From Burkholderiales bacterium (lineage in GTDB: Bacteria > Pseudomonadota > Gammaproteobacteria > Burkholderiales > SG8-41), in contig JAUXYA010000005.1 of the NCBI GenBank assembly GCA_030684405.1, positions 1 through 64,000 on the forward strand: DNA of 64,000 nt, given 5' to 3'. Position 1 is the first letter of the stretch, and the number at the start of each line of letters is the position of its first letter. Shown here piece after piece: positions 54,230-62,172 of this stretch. Made by a program: the position numbers and the translations under genes. The notes under the pieces are model-generated. The model did not search any database. It was not told the DNA's origin and was given only the letters and a program-made list of their open reading frames with translations.

Positions 54230-55255
54230 ATGAGATTTGATATGCATGAAAGAAATTTATTAACAAAAATTTTCTCAAGCTTGATTTTCGCATCATTACT
54301 AATGTTATGGACGCAGCTGACATGGGCTGCTGAAAGTGCGTGGCATCCCAGCAAGGCTATAGAAGTTGTCGTGCCAGGAGGGGCGGGCGGCGGCATAGAC
54401 AGCTCAGCGCGGGCGATTCAGAGGGTAATTCAAGAAAAAAAGCTATTAGACGCACCTTTTACAATTGTAAACAAGCCAGGCGGTAGTGCTTCGGTCGGAC
54501 TTACTTACTTGTCACAGTTGCCGTCTGATGGGCACCACATCGCAATGGGGTCAGGGGCGTTACTGACGAATCACATTACAGGGCGAAGCACGTTACATAC
54601 TTCCGACTTCACACCATTAGTACAACTATTTTCAGAGTCCATTTCATTTGCCGTTCGCGCTGACTCTCCAATTAAATCAGGACGCGACCTTCTTGCCCGC
54701 TTGAAAGCGGATCCGGGAAGCGTAAGGGTTGGACTGCCAAGTGTCGCGAGTACAAATCACATTGCGTGTGCGCTAGTGCTAAAAAGTTTAGGTGTAGATC
54801 CTAAGACACTTAAGACGGTGATATTTAACTCATCTGCTGCGGGTCTTACTGCACTGTTGGGCGGGCACATAGAGCTTGTTGCATCGCCTGCCGCAAATAC
54901 AATTGCACATATACAAGCGGGTACGCTGCGCGTGGTTGCTATATCTTCAGAAAAGAGACTCGGTGGTGCATTTGCCAAGGTTCCGACGTTAAAAGAACTA
55001 GGATCGAATGTGGTTATTGGCGCGTTTCGCAGTGCGATCGGTCCGAAGGGGATGTCTAGGGAAGCAGTGGCGTATTGGGAACGGCTATTTTCAAGCATCG
55101 TGCAAACCACGGAATGGCAGGATTACCTTACAAAGCAGTCCTTGGAAAATAACTTCATGACCTCCAAGGAAAGCACAATTTTTCTTAGTAACCAATACAA
55201 AGAACTTTACGAGGCTTTATCGGATCTAGGATTGGCTAAGGTGTCAATGCCGTAG
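54230..55255 (+). CDS. Bug/TctC-family solute receptor, island copy 1
   Basis: The 341-residue protein has an N-terminal signal peptide with a hydrophobic core at about 13-32 ending LTWAAE. The Bug motifs follow: KAIEVVVPGGAGGGIDSSAR, NKPGGSASVGLTYL, SDGHHIAMGS and GGHIELVASPAANTIAHIQ. GGAGGAG lies just before the ATG; an ATG at 54242 is possible. It would bind an organic acid in the periplasm. A closely related copy follows directly. Confidence 0.92.
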   Translation: MRFDMHERNLLTKIFSSLIFASLLMLWTQLTWAAESAWHPSKAIEVVVPGGAGGGIDSSARAIQRVIQEKKLLDAPFTIVNKPGGSASVGLTYLSQLPSDGHHIAMGSGALLTNHITGRSTLHTSDFTPLVQLFSESISFAVRADSPIKSGRDLLARLKADPGSVRVGLPSVASTNHIACALVLKSLGVDPKTLKTVIFNSSAAGLTALLGGHIELVASPAANTIAHIQAGTLRVVAISSEKRLGGAFAKVPTLKELGSNVVIGAFRSAIGPKGMSREAVAYWERLFSSIVQTTEWQDYLTKQSLENNFMTSKESTIFLSNQYKELYEALSDLGLAKVSMP

Positions 55256-55295
55256 TCAACAATAATTATACTTATATAACTCTGAGGAGATTTTG

Positions 55296-56279
55296 ATGAT
55301 TACAAACAAGTTGGTCTATATTTTTAGTTTTATAGTTTTTCTTTTAATCATTAGTTCCGGCAAAGCGCACGCATGGAAGCCCGAGCGCCCCGTCGAGTTT
55401 GTGGTTCCATCAGCCCCAGGTGGTGGCTTCGATAAGACAATGCGACTAATCGAAAGAATATCGAGAGAAGAAAAGCTCTTGGATGTGCCAGTAACAATTG
55501 TGAATCGATCAGGGGGTGGAGGTAATGTTGCATTAACTTACTTAGCAAGCCGACCTGGTGACGGCCACACGTTGATGGTGAGTTCCACTGCGTTGCTCGC
55601 AAACCATATAGTTGGGCGGAGTAAGCTTACGCATCGCGACCTTACTCCTGTTGCGAATATGTTCAGTGATTACATTTCGACCATTGTTGTGGCAACTTCT
55701 CCAATTCGCGACTCTAAGGTATTTTTAAATCAATTAAAAAAGTCAGCTGATTCCATAAGCTTTGGGTTTTGTTGCGCGCTGGGAGGGGGAAATCATTTGG
55801 CGGCTGCCATGATTGTCAAAGCTCTTGGTGGAGACGTAAGGAAGATGAGGACAGTGGTCTTCAAAGGGGCTGGTGAGACGACATCAGCTGTCCTAGGAGG
55901 GCATATTGATGTCGCCTCTAATGCCGCCTCCAATGCGTTAGGGCCCATCTTGGAGGGGAGAATGAAAGTAATAGGGGTCGCGGCACCAAAGCGGCTAGGG
56001 GGCCCTTTGAAAGATGTTCCGACGTGGCGGGAGCAAAACATAGACGCTGTGATGGCGCTTTGGAGAAATCTTGTTGCGCCAAAAGGGCTCTCCACTGAAC
56101 AAATAGCTTTCTGGGAACAGTTGCTTTACAAAGTGAGTCAATCTAAGCAATGGCAAGAGGAGCTTGAAAATAATCTTTGGAACGATACTTTCATGCGTAG
56201 TAGTGAAACGAGCCGTTACCTAGATGAGCAATATGAAATACTTTCTTCGTTGCTAACGGACGTCGGTTTAAAGAAATAA
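55296..56279 (+). CDS. Bug/TctC-family solute receptor, island copy 2
   Basis: The 327-residue protein (ATG 55296 with GAGGAGA 6 bp upstream) has a signal peptide ending KAHA and the same motif order as the preceding receptor: RPVEFVVPSAPGGGFDKTMR, NRSGGGGNVALTYLAS, GDGHTLMVSS and GGHIDVASNAASNALGPIL. The two share REEKLLD/QEKKLLDxPxTIVN and end similarly, so they look like a tandem duplication that diverged. Two receptors in one operon suggest two related ligands or a heteromeric system. Confidence 0.92.
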   Translation: MITNKLVYIFSFIVFLLIISSGKAHAWKPERPVEFVVPSAPGGGFDKTMRLIERISREEKLLDVPVTIVNRSGGGGNVALTYLASRPGDGHTLMVSSTALLANHIVGRSKLTHRDLTPVANMFSDYISTIVVATSPIRDSKVFLNQLKKSADSISFGFCCALGGGNHLAAAMIVKALGGDVRKMRTVVFKGAGETTSAVLGGHIDVASNAASNALGPILEGRMKVIGVAAPKRLGGPLKDVPTWREQNIDAVMALWRNLVAPKGLSTEQIAFWEQLLYKVSQSKQWQEELENNLWNDTFMRSSETSRYLDEQYEILSSLLTDVGLKK

Positions 56280-56299
56280 CCATAACGAAAGGTAATCGC

Positions 56300-57235
56300 A
56301 TGAAAATCTTGTTTTTTGATGACTTTAAACTAGGAGTTTTACAGGATGACAAGGTGGTTGATGTTACAAAAATCATACTTGGCAGTTCTAATGGTAACCC
56401 ACATGATTTAATTAAAACTTTGATTGTGGATTTCGAAAAATATAAAAATAAGCTTGAGTTGGCGGCGAAAAATGAGAAAGGTGTCCCTTTAGTAAATGTA
56501 AAAATTCGTCCTCCGTTACCGAACCCCCGGAATATCGATTGCATGGCAGTGAATTATATGGAAGACGGCACACGTAAGGAGCCGGCGCCAATTAATGCTT
56601 TTCACAAGTCTCCAAACGCCATTATTGGGCAAGAGGATACGATGGAATTACCTGACGTTCCTGCGACAATATTCGAGGGCGAGGCTGAGCTAGCACTTGT
56701 GATTGGGAAGCACGCTTCGAAAGTGCAAGCTAAGGATGCGATGGATTATGTGTTTGGGTACATGAATTTTATTGATGGTTCTGCTCGAGGCCTTTTGCCT
56801 ACTGGAAATACTTTCTTTCAAATGAAGTCACGTGATACGTTTGCGCCAATTGGCCCCTATTTAGTGACCGCAGACGAAATTAAAAATCCACACCAACTGC
56901 AGGTGAAACTATGGGTAAATGGGAACTTGATGCAAGACTACAATACTAGCGACATGGCCCACAACATTCCGCGATGCATCGAGTGGGTGACTTCAATACA
57001 CACTCTTGAGCCCGGGGATATTTTGGCAATGGGAACGAATCATCGAGGTTTAAATCCCTTCCAAGATGGAGATACAGTTGAGTTGGAAACAGAGGGGTTG
57101 GGGCGGCTTAGAATTAATATAAGAGACCCCTTGAAGCGTACATGGGCTCGGGAAACTCGGTTGCAACGTCAGCAAAAAGGGCTTGAGGGGCAAACACCTC
57201 AACTATCAGGGAAGTACACGAAAGTGTCGGCTTAA
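56300..57235 (+). CDS. Fumarylacetoacetate hydrolase family protein
   Basis: The 311-residue protein has the FAH fold. DCMAVNYMEDG leads the catalytic domain, metal ligands lie in IFEGEAELALVIGK (about residues 124-137) and FIDGSARG (Asp159), and MKSRDTFAPIGPYLVT and DILAMGTNHRGLNP close the active site. Family members are hydrolases, decarboxylases or hydratases of 2-oxo- or 2-hydroxy-acids. It ends the island operon and probably acts on a keto acid made by the preceding enzymes. The 280 bp after it hold no recognisable gene. Confidence 0.9.
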   Translation: MKILFFDDFKLGVLQDDKVVDVTKIILGSSNGNPHDLIKTLIVDFEKYKNKLELAAKNEKGVPLVNVKIRPPLPNPRNIDCMAVNYMEDGTRKEPAPINAFHKSPNAIIGQEDTMELPDVPATIFEGEAELALVIGKHASKVQAKDAMDYVFGYMNFIDGSARGLLPTGNTFFQMKSRDTFAPIGPYLVTADEIKNPHQLQVKLWVNGNLMQDYNTSDMAHNIPRCIEWVTSIHTLEPGDILAMGTNHRGLNPFQDGDTVELETEGLGRLRINIRDPLKRTWARETRLQRQQKGLEGQTPQLSGKYTKVSA

Positions 57236-57565
57236 ATGGATTTTGAGGTTGCGGCGATTGACGCGGAATCGGATTTTGGTCAATTCTGCAAATCCTGTCC
57301 TTGATGAACTGGATGGTAAATCGGCTTAGCGTGGCCCCTACAGCCCCGAATAGGTACCATTATTTGCGGGTTATTTCTGAGCACGAAGTAGACCACTATC
57401 AAACCTCACGTCGCTGGGAATGGCGAAGCGGTTGTTGGATTTGTGGTTTGCGTGGGCATTGGATCGCTCGCGAGGCGAACTTCCAATAAAGTTCCAGTCA
57501 AAGCTGCAGGTCGAGTGAATCGCCCCGGGAATTGAGGAGGCTCCAACCTTTGAGAGAATGGAGCC

Positions 57566-57889
57566 ATGAACAAGACAAACAAGTTTTCCCCCGAGGTCCG
57601 TGAGCGTGCGGTGCGCCTGGTGCAGGAGCACCGGGGCGAGTACCCATCTCTGTGGGCTGCCGTTGAATCCATTGCGCCCAAGATCGGCTGCGTGCCCCAG
57701 TCCTTGCTGGAATGGGTCAAGCGCGAGGAGGTCAACAGCGGCCAGCGTGATGGTGTGCCCATCAGCGAGCGAGAACGCATCAAGGCATTGGAACGCGAGG
57801 TCAAGGAACTGCGTCGGGCCAACGAGATCCTCAAGACGGCCAGCGCGTTTTTTGCCCAGGCGGAGCTCGACCGCCGACTCAAGTCCTAA
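57566..57889 (+). CDS. IS3-family transposase OrfA
   Basis: OrfA is the helix-turn-helix DNA-binding part of IS3 transposases. The 107 residues include [40 protein letters not shown] and the leucine-zipper-like [20 protein letters not shown], then [17 protein letters not shown]. It ends in the minus-one overlap with OrfB. No A6G slippery run is present at the junction, so the signal for the fusion protein differs from the standard one or is weak. Confidence 0.93.
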   Translation: MNKTNKFSPEVRERAVRLVQEHRGEYPSLWAAVESIAPKIGCVPQSLLEWVKREEVNSGQRDGVPISERERIKALEREVKELRRANEILKTASAFFAQAELDRRLKS

Positions 57890-57945
57890 AGGCTTACATC
57901 GACCGCTACCGGGATGCCTACGGGGTCGAGCCGATCTGCAAGGTC

Positions 57946-58794
57946 TTGCAGATTGCCCCGTCGTGTTACAGGCGTCATGCCGCGCAACGGCGCAATCCGG
58001 CGCTGCGCTGTGACCGCGCCAAGCGTGACGACGAAGTCATTGCCGAGGTGCAGCGCGTCTGGCATGCCAACATGCAGGTCTACGGTGCAGACAAGGTCTG
58101 GAAACAGCTCAACCGAGAGGGCATTGGCATTGCCCGCTGTACGGTCGAGCGTCTGATGAAGCGTCTGGGCTTGCAGGGCGTTCGCCGCGGCAAGGTGGTG
58201 CGAACCACGGTGTCGGATACTTCGGCACCCTGTCCGCTGGATCGGGTCAACCGGCAATTCAAAGCCGCGCGTCCGAACCAGCTCTGGGTCTCGGACTTCA
58301 CATACGTCTCGACTTGGCAGGGCTGGTTGTACGTGGCCTTCGTGATCGACGTGTACGCCCGACGCATTGTGGGCTGGCGTGTCAGCAGCGCCATGCGAAC
58401 GGACTTCGTGCTCGATGCGCTGGAACAGGCGCTCTACGACCGCCAGCCACAGAACTCAGATGCCTTGGTACACCATTCGGACAGAGGCTCGCAATACGTC
58501 TCCATCAGGTACACCGAGCGGCTTGGCGAGGCAGGCATAGAACCGTCAGTGGGCAGCCGTGGCGACAGCTACGACAATGCGTTGGCCGAGACGATCAACG
58601 GGCTCTACAAGACCGAGTTGATCCACCGCCGGGCTCCATGGAAAACCAAGGAATCCGTGGAACTGGCCACCCTGCAATGGGTGCACTGGTTCAACCACAT
58701 CAGGTTATTTGAGCCGATCGGGTATATCCCGCCGGCAGAAGCTGAGGCAGACTATTGGCGGCAACATGCCAATCAGGTCCTTGCAACAGCCTGA
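57946..58794 (+). CDS. IS3-family transposase OrfB (DDE integrase domain)
   Basis: OrfB supplies the catalytic core. The frame is open upstream to before the OrfA stop, giving AYIDRYRDAYGVEPICKVL, so the active protein is probably an OrfAB fusion made by minus-one frameshifting around 57877-57893. The TTG at 57946 is only a formal start. The DDE residues are in WVSDFTYVSTW, HHSDRGSQYVS and DNALAETINGLYK. An HTH_21 region (YGADKVWKQLNREGIGIARC) precedes them. The reading frame is intact. Confidence 0.9.
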   Translation: MQIAPSCYRRHAAQRRNPALRCDRAKRDDEVIAEVQRVWHANMQVYGADKVWKQLNREGIGIARCTVERLMKRLGLQGVRRGKVVRTTVSDTSAPCPLDRVNRQFKAARPNQLWVSDFTYVSTWQGWLYVAFVIDVYARRIVGWRVSSAMRTDFVLDALEQALYDRQPQNSDALVHHSDRGSQYVSIRYTERLGEAGIEPSVGSRGDSYDNALAETINGLYKTELIHRRAPWKTKESVELATLQWVHWFNHIRLFEPIGYIPPAEAEADYWRQHANQVLATA

Positions 58795-59011
58795 CTTAAA
58801 CCAAATGGCCTCCTAAATTCCCGGGGCGATTCACGAGTTTCACTGCCTTGCTCGGTCAGCTCCGGCTAGACCACAAATTTCTGCAAGCCTCGGTTCAGGA
58901 ATTTAATCCATTATGTTAAAGTAGTCGATTGAAGGTGTTAGGCTAGGTGGAAATTAATTTTTAGTTTGACGATCTGGTATCAAAAATAATACTCAAGCAG
59001 GAGGAGAAACC

Positions 59012-59473
59012 GTGACTGATCGTTGGCTGGCTGGATTCGTGCTCGCGTTGTCCAGCATCTATATCTTTGCAACCTCCCGTCTGCCGTCGCTGGACATCGG
59101 CGACCCTCTGGGGCCCAAGGCATTTCCTTTTCTGATTGGCGGCCTCGGGTGCATCACCGCTATCTGGCTGATCATTGAAACCCTGCGCAAACGGCCGGCA
59201 GTTGCCACCCCGGACGTTGCCCACCCCCCTGAGCAGCATCACGCGCTGGCCGTGATAGCGGTCATGGCGTGGATGTTCGTGTTCTATTTCCTGATCGAGC
59301 GCCTCGGTTTCCTGCTGTCCTGCGCGCTGTTCCTCGCCGGCCTCACCGGCTATTTCAACCGTGGCCGCTGGCTGATGAACGCCGCCGTGTGCCTGGGTTT
59401 TCCGTTGGGCGTGTATTTCGCGTTCTCGGAGATTCTCGGCATCTCGCTGCCTCGCGGCGTGTTGCCGTTCTGA
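59012..59473 (+). CDS. tctB: Tripartite tricarboxylate transporter small subunit TctB (GTG start)
   Basis: TctB is the small four-helix membrane subunit of TctABC transporters. The 153-residue protein has hydrophobic helices near 4-22, 40-58, 78-98 and 104-150 and the family-like LDIGDPLGPKAFPFLIGGL near the start. A strong AGGAGGAG site precedes the GTG. It is 22 bp before tctA. The 178 bp between the IS end and this gene are AT-rich and hold no gene; TTGACG with AATACT 16 bp later (58966-58993) is a weak promoter candidate. Confidence 0.88.
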   Translation: MTDRWLAGFVLALSSIYIFATSRLPSLDIGDPLGPKAFPFLIGGLGCITAIWLIIETLRKRPAVATPDVAHPPEQHHALAVIAVMAWMFVFYFLIERLGFLLSCALFLAGLTGYFNRGRWLMNAAVCLGFPLGVYFAFSEILGISLPRGVLPF

Positions 59474-59495
59474 GCGCGCAAGGGACGACCAGCCA

Positions 59496-61013
59496 ATGGA
59501 AACGCTGAACGCCATATTGGGGGGCTTCGCGGTTGCCGCGCAGCCGATGAATCTGTTTTTCGTTTTTCTCGGTGCGGTCATGGGCACCGTGATCGGCATG
59601 CTGCCCGGCATCGGGCCGGCGGCCGGTATCGCCCTGCTGTTGCCGGTGACTTTCGGCATGCAGCCGGTATCGGCGCTGATCATGCTCGCGGGCATCTATT
59701 ACGGTGCAATGTATGGCAACACCGCCTCTGCCATCCTGATCAACACGCCGGGCACGGCATCCGCGGCGATGACCACTTTGGATGGTTACCCGATGGCGAA
59801 GAACGGACGCGGCGGGGCAGCCCTGGCCATTGCCGCGATTGCCAGTTTCATTGCCGGCACCATAGGCATTGTCATCCTGTCGCTGCTTGCCGTTCCGTTC
59901 GCGACCTTTGCCCTGCGCTTTGGTCCGGCTGAATATTTCATGCTGATGGTCTTCTCCCTGACGGCAGTCAGCGCGCTGACCGGCAAGTCTCCGGCAAAAG
60001 GCGCGATGTCTGCCGTATTCGGGCTGATGATCGCCACCATCGGCATCGACCTGCAAAGCGGCCAGGCCCGCTTCACGATGGGCGTTCCCGAGTTCCTCGA
60101 CGGCGTCGGCCTGCTGGTGGTGATCGTGGGGCTTTTCGCGGTGGGGGAATGCCTGCGCAACGTGGAAAAATGGTTTGAGGGCACGCTGACGCCGATTCCG
60201 ATCAAGGGCAAACTGTGGTTTACCAAGGAGGAGTGGAGCCGCTCCGTGGGGCCGATCACCCGCGGCGGCCTGATCGGTTTCGCGGTGGGGGTGTTGCCCG
60301 GGGCCGGCGGCACGATCGCCACCATCCTTGCCTATTCCACCGAGCTGAAGCTGTCGAAATATCCCGAGAAATTCGGCACCGGGATGGTCGAGGGCGTGGC
60401 TGCGCCGGAAGCGGCCAACAATGGCTCCACCTGCGGGGCATTTGTGCCGCTGCTGACCCTGGGTGTGCCCGGCTCCGGAGTTACCGCGGTGCTGCTGGGC
60501 GCTTTCATCATGTACGGCATCCAGCCCGGGCCCATGCTGTTCCAGAATAATCCGAACCTGGTGTGGGGTCTGATCAACAGCATGTATATCGGCAACGTCA
60601 TGCTGCTGGTACTCAACCTGCCGATGATTCCGCTGTTCGCGAAAATGCTTTACGCCCCGCCAGGCGTGCTGCTGGCAATCATTCTCGGCATTGCTTCGGT
60701 CGGCATTTATTCGGTCGGCGGCAGCACCATCAGCCTCTATGCGCTGATTTTCTTCGGCGCCGTTGGTTATTTGTTCCGGCGCCTGGAGATCCCGGCGCCG
60801 CCGCTGATTCTGGCACTGGTGCTGGGCGGCATCATGGAGCAATCTTTCCGTCAGGCCATGACCATTTCCGGCGCCAACCCGAAAATCTTCGTCGGCAGCC
60901 CGATCTGCATCATCCTGCTGGTGATGATCGTGGTCGCCTTGCTGGCGCCGCTGGTGGCGGCCCGGCTGCGCACCCTGCCGGGGCGCGTCGCGGCGAAAGC
61001 GGGTCCCGTCTGA
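59496..61013 (+). CDS. tctA: Tripartite tricarboxylate transporter large permease TctA
   Basis: TctA is the large ion-coupled permease of Tct transporters. The 505-residue protein has about twelve helices and both family signatures: GMLPGIGPAAGIALLLP near residue 29 and YYGAMYGNTASAILINTPG near 69, repeated in inverted form as GVLPGAGGTIATILAYS near 266 and GVPGSGVTAVLLGAF near 325. It needs a Bug/TctC receptor; none is adjacent on this side, but two stand 3-5 kb upstream beyond the IS. Confidence 0.95.
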   Translation: METLNAILGGFAVAAQPMNLFFVFLGAVMGTVIGMLPGIGPAAGIALLLPVTFGMQPVSALIMLAGIYYGAMYGNTASAILINTPGTASAAMTTLDGYPMAKNGRGGAALAIAAIASFIAGTIGIVILSLLAVPFATFALRFGPAEYFMLMVFSLTAVSALTGKSPAKGAMSAVFGLMIATIGIDLQSGQARFTMGVPEFLDGVGLLVVIVGLFAVGECLRNVEKWFEGTLTPIPIKGKLWFTKEEWSRSVGPITRGGLIGFAVGVLPGAGGTIATILAYSTELKLSKYPEKFGTGMVEGVAAPEAANNGSTCGAFVPLLTLGVPGSGVTAVLLGAFIMYGIQPGPMLFQNNPNLVWGLINSMYIGNVMLLVLNLPMIPLFAKMLYAPPGVLLAIILGIASVGIYSVGGSTISLYALIFFGAVGYLFRRLEIPAPPLILALVLGGIMEQSFRQAMTISGANPKIFVGSPICIILLVMIVVALLAPLVAARLRTLPGRVAAKAGPV

Positions 61014-61022
61014 GGGGCAGGC

Positions 61023-61565
61023 TCAGCGAGCGGCGCGGAGCAATACCGGCGCGATCTCCACCGTGTGCGCGCCGTCGGTGAGCCAGGCGGTACCGTCCTG
61101 CACCGTGCACTGCAGTTGCATCGTGCGCTGCGCCAGTTCGGCCATGGTCTGGGTGGTGACCGCCGGCAGTTCGATGACCTTCAGGTTGTCCGGGCGGGCG
61201 AGCCCGCCCTTCATGTCCTGCCACCAACGTTCCGCGGCGCGGCCGTAGGAGTAGATCAGGACCTGGTCGGCGCGGCCGCAGGCTCTGCGGATCGATTTCT
61301 CGTCGGGCAGGCCGACGTCGATCCATAACTCGACGCGACCGGTGAGGTCCTTGCGCCATAGAGCCGGCTCGTCCTCGCTGCTGAGGCCCTTGCCGAATTC
61401 CAGCACGTTGTCCGCGTTCAGCGCGAAGGCGAGCAGCCGCACCATCAGACGTTCGTCGGTTTCCGAGGGGTGGCGCGCGAGCACCAGCGCATGGGTCGCG
61501 TAATGGCTGCGATCCATGTCGCTGACTGTGAGATCGACCTTGAATATGGTTGCGTTGAGCGCCAT
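61023..61565 (-). CDS. yaeQ: YaeQ family protein
   Basis: The ATG at 61565 gives 180 residues starting MALNATIFKVDLTVSDMDR, the standard YaeQ opening; the longer frame is unrelated. LARHPSETDERLMVRLLAFA, WIDVGLPDEKSIRRACGRAD and WWQDMKGGLARPDNLKVIEL are conserved YaeQ blocks, a PD-(D/E)xK-like fold. E. coli YaeQ was linked genetically to RfaH suppression, but its function is unresolved. It is divergent from the DUF1415 gene and converges on tctA. Confidence 0.92.
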   Translation of the reverse strand: MALNATIFKVDLTVSDMDRSHYATHALVLARHPSETDERLMVRLLAFALNADNVLEFGKGLSSEDEPALWRKDLTGRVELWIDVGLPDEKSIRRACGRADQVLIYSYGRAAERWWQDMKGGLARPDNLKVIELPAVTTQTMAELAQRTMQLQCTVQDGTAWLTDGAHTVEIAPVLLRAAR

Positions 61566-61602
61566 GAACTGGTTACCGTAGTGACATGATGAATGTAAAC
61601 GG

Positions 61603-62166
61603 ATGAGGCCGTCAGACGAAGACGTGATCGCCGCGACGCAGGACTGGCTGGTGAAGGCCGTGATCGGGCTCAATCTGTGCCCTTTCGCGCGCGCAGTATA
61701 CGCTGGCGGACGCATCCGCTACGCGGTGAGCCGGGCGACGATGCCGGAGGCGCTGCTCGAGACCCTGGCGGAGGAACTGCAGCGGCTGGCGACAGCGGAC
61801 GAGGCCGAAACCGAAACGACGCTGCTGATCCACCCTGAAGTGCTGGGCGATTTTTTCGACTACAACGATTTCCTGGAGATCGCCGATGAACTGGTCGCCG
61901 AACTCGGTTATGAAGGCGTCCTGCAGGTGGCGAGTTTCCATCCGCAATACCAGTTTGCAGAGACCGAAGCTGACGATATCGGGAATTTCACCAACCGCTC
62001 GCCCTATCCGACGCTGCACCTGCTGCGTGAGTCCAGTGTCGAACGCGCGGTGGCCGCGCATCCCGATACCGACCGCATCTACCGCGACAACATCGAGACG
62101 CTGCGTCGCCTCGGGCACGAGGGCTGGGGCCGGCTCGACATCGGCCGGCCTGCTCCAAAAAAATAG
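61603..62166 (+). CDS. DUF1415 family protein
   Basis: The 187-residue soluble protein contains TQDWLVKAVIGLNLCPFARA near the start, TTLLIHPEVLGDFFDYNDFL, VASFHPQYQFAETEADDIGN and FTNRSPYPTLHLLRESSVER, which define DUF1415. No catalytic role is known. It converges on the thioredoxin-reductase-like gene with 6 bp between stops. Confidence 0.9.
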   Translation: MRPSDEDVIAATQDWLVKAVIGLNLCPFARAVYAGGRIRYAVSRATMPEALLETLAEELQRLATADEAETETTLLIHPEVLGDFFDYNDFLEIADELVAELGYEGVLQVASFHPQYQFAETEADDIGNFTNRSPYPTLHLLRESSVERAVAAHPDTDRIYRDNIETLRRLGHEGWGRLDIGRPAPKK

Positions 62167-62172
62167 CAGTCC

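Larger units (their letters stand above)
57516..58833 (+). mobile_element. Intact IS3-family insertion sequence (IS51 group, IS3411/IS629-like)
   Basis: The element is 1318 bp with terminal inverted repeats of 26 bp, one mismatch: left 57516-57541 starting TGAATCGCCCCGGGAATT, right 58808-58833. It is flanked by CGAG on both sides (57512-57515 and 58834-58837), a 4-bp target duplication, so insertion is fairly recent. Two overlapping frames encode OrfA and OrfB. Group assignment is from remembered similarity to IS629/IS3411 proteins. Its GC-rich composition differs from the island it entered. Confidence 0.95.
50148..59011. mobile_element. AT-rich catabolic genomic island next to selC
   Basis: Immediately 5' of selC the base composition changes from GC-rich to visibly AT-rich and stays so to about 57.5 kb, with many AAA, GAA and TTA codons. 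The block carries its own regulator, catabolic genes, a decayed IS3-family fragment and, at the right end, an intact IS3-family element. GC-rich core-like genes resume at 59.0 kb. The 505 bp at 50148-50652 contain the selC promoter and otherwise nothing recognisable. No integrase and no repeated end of selC were found, so the entry mechanism and exact borders are unknown. Confidence 0.55.

Noticed and set aside
57301-57489. A 62-residue frame between the FAH gene and the IS
   Set aside because: Weak composition, no Shine-Dalgarno site and no family similarity. It may be debris, but nothing can be shown.
58834-59011. A repeated copy of the selC end marking the right border of the island
   Set aside because: I compared this stretch with the last bases of tRNA-Sec and found no direct repeat of useful length.
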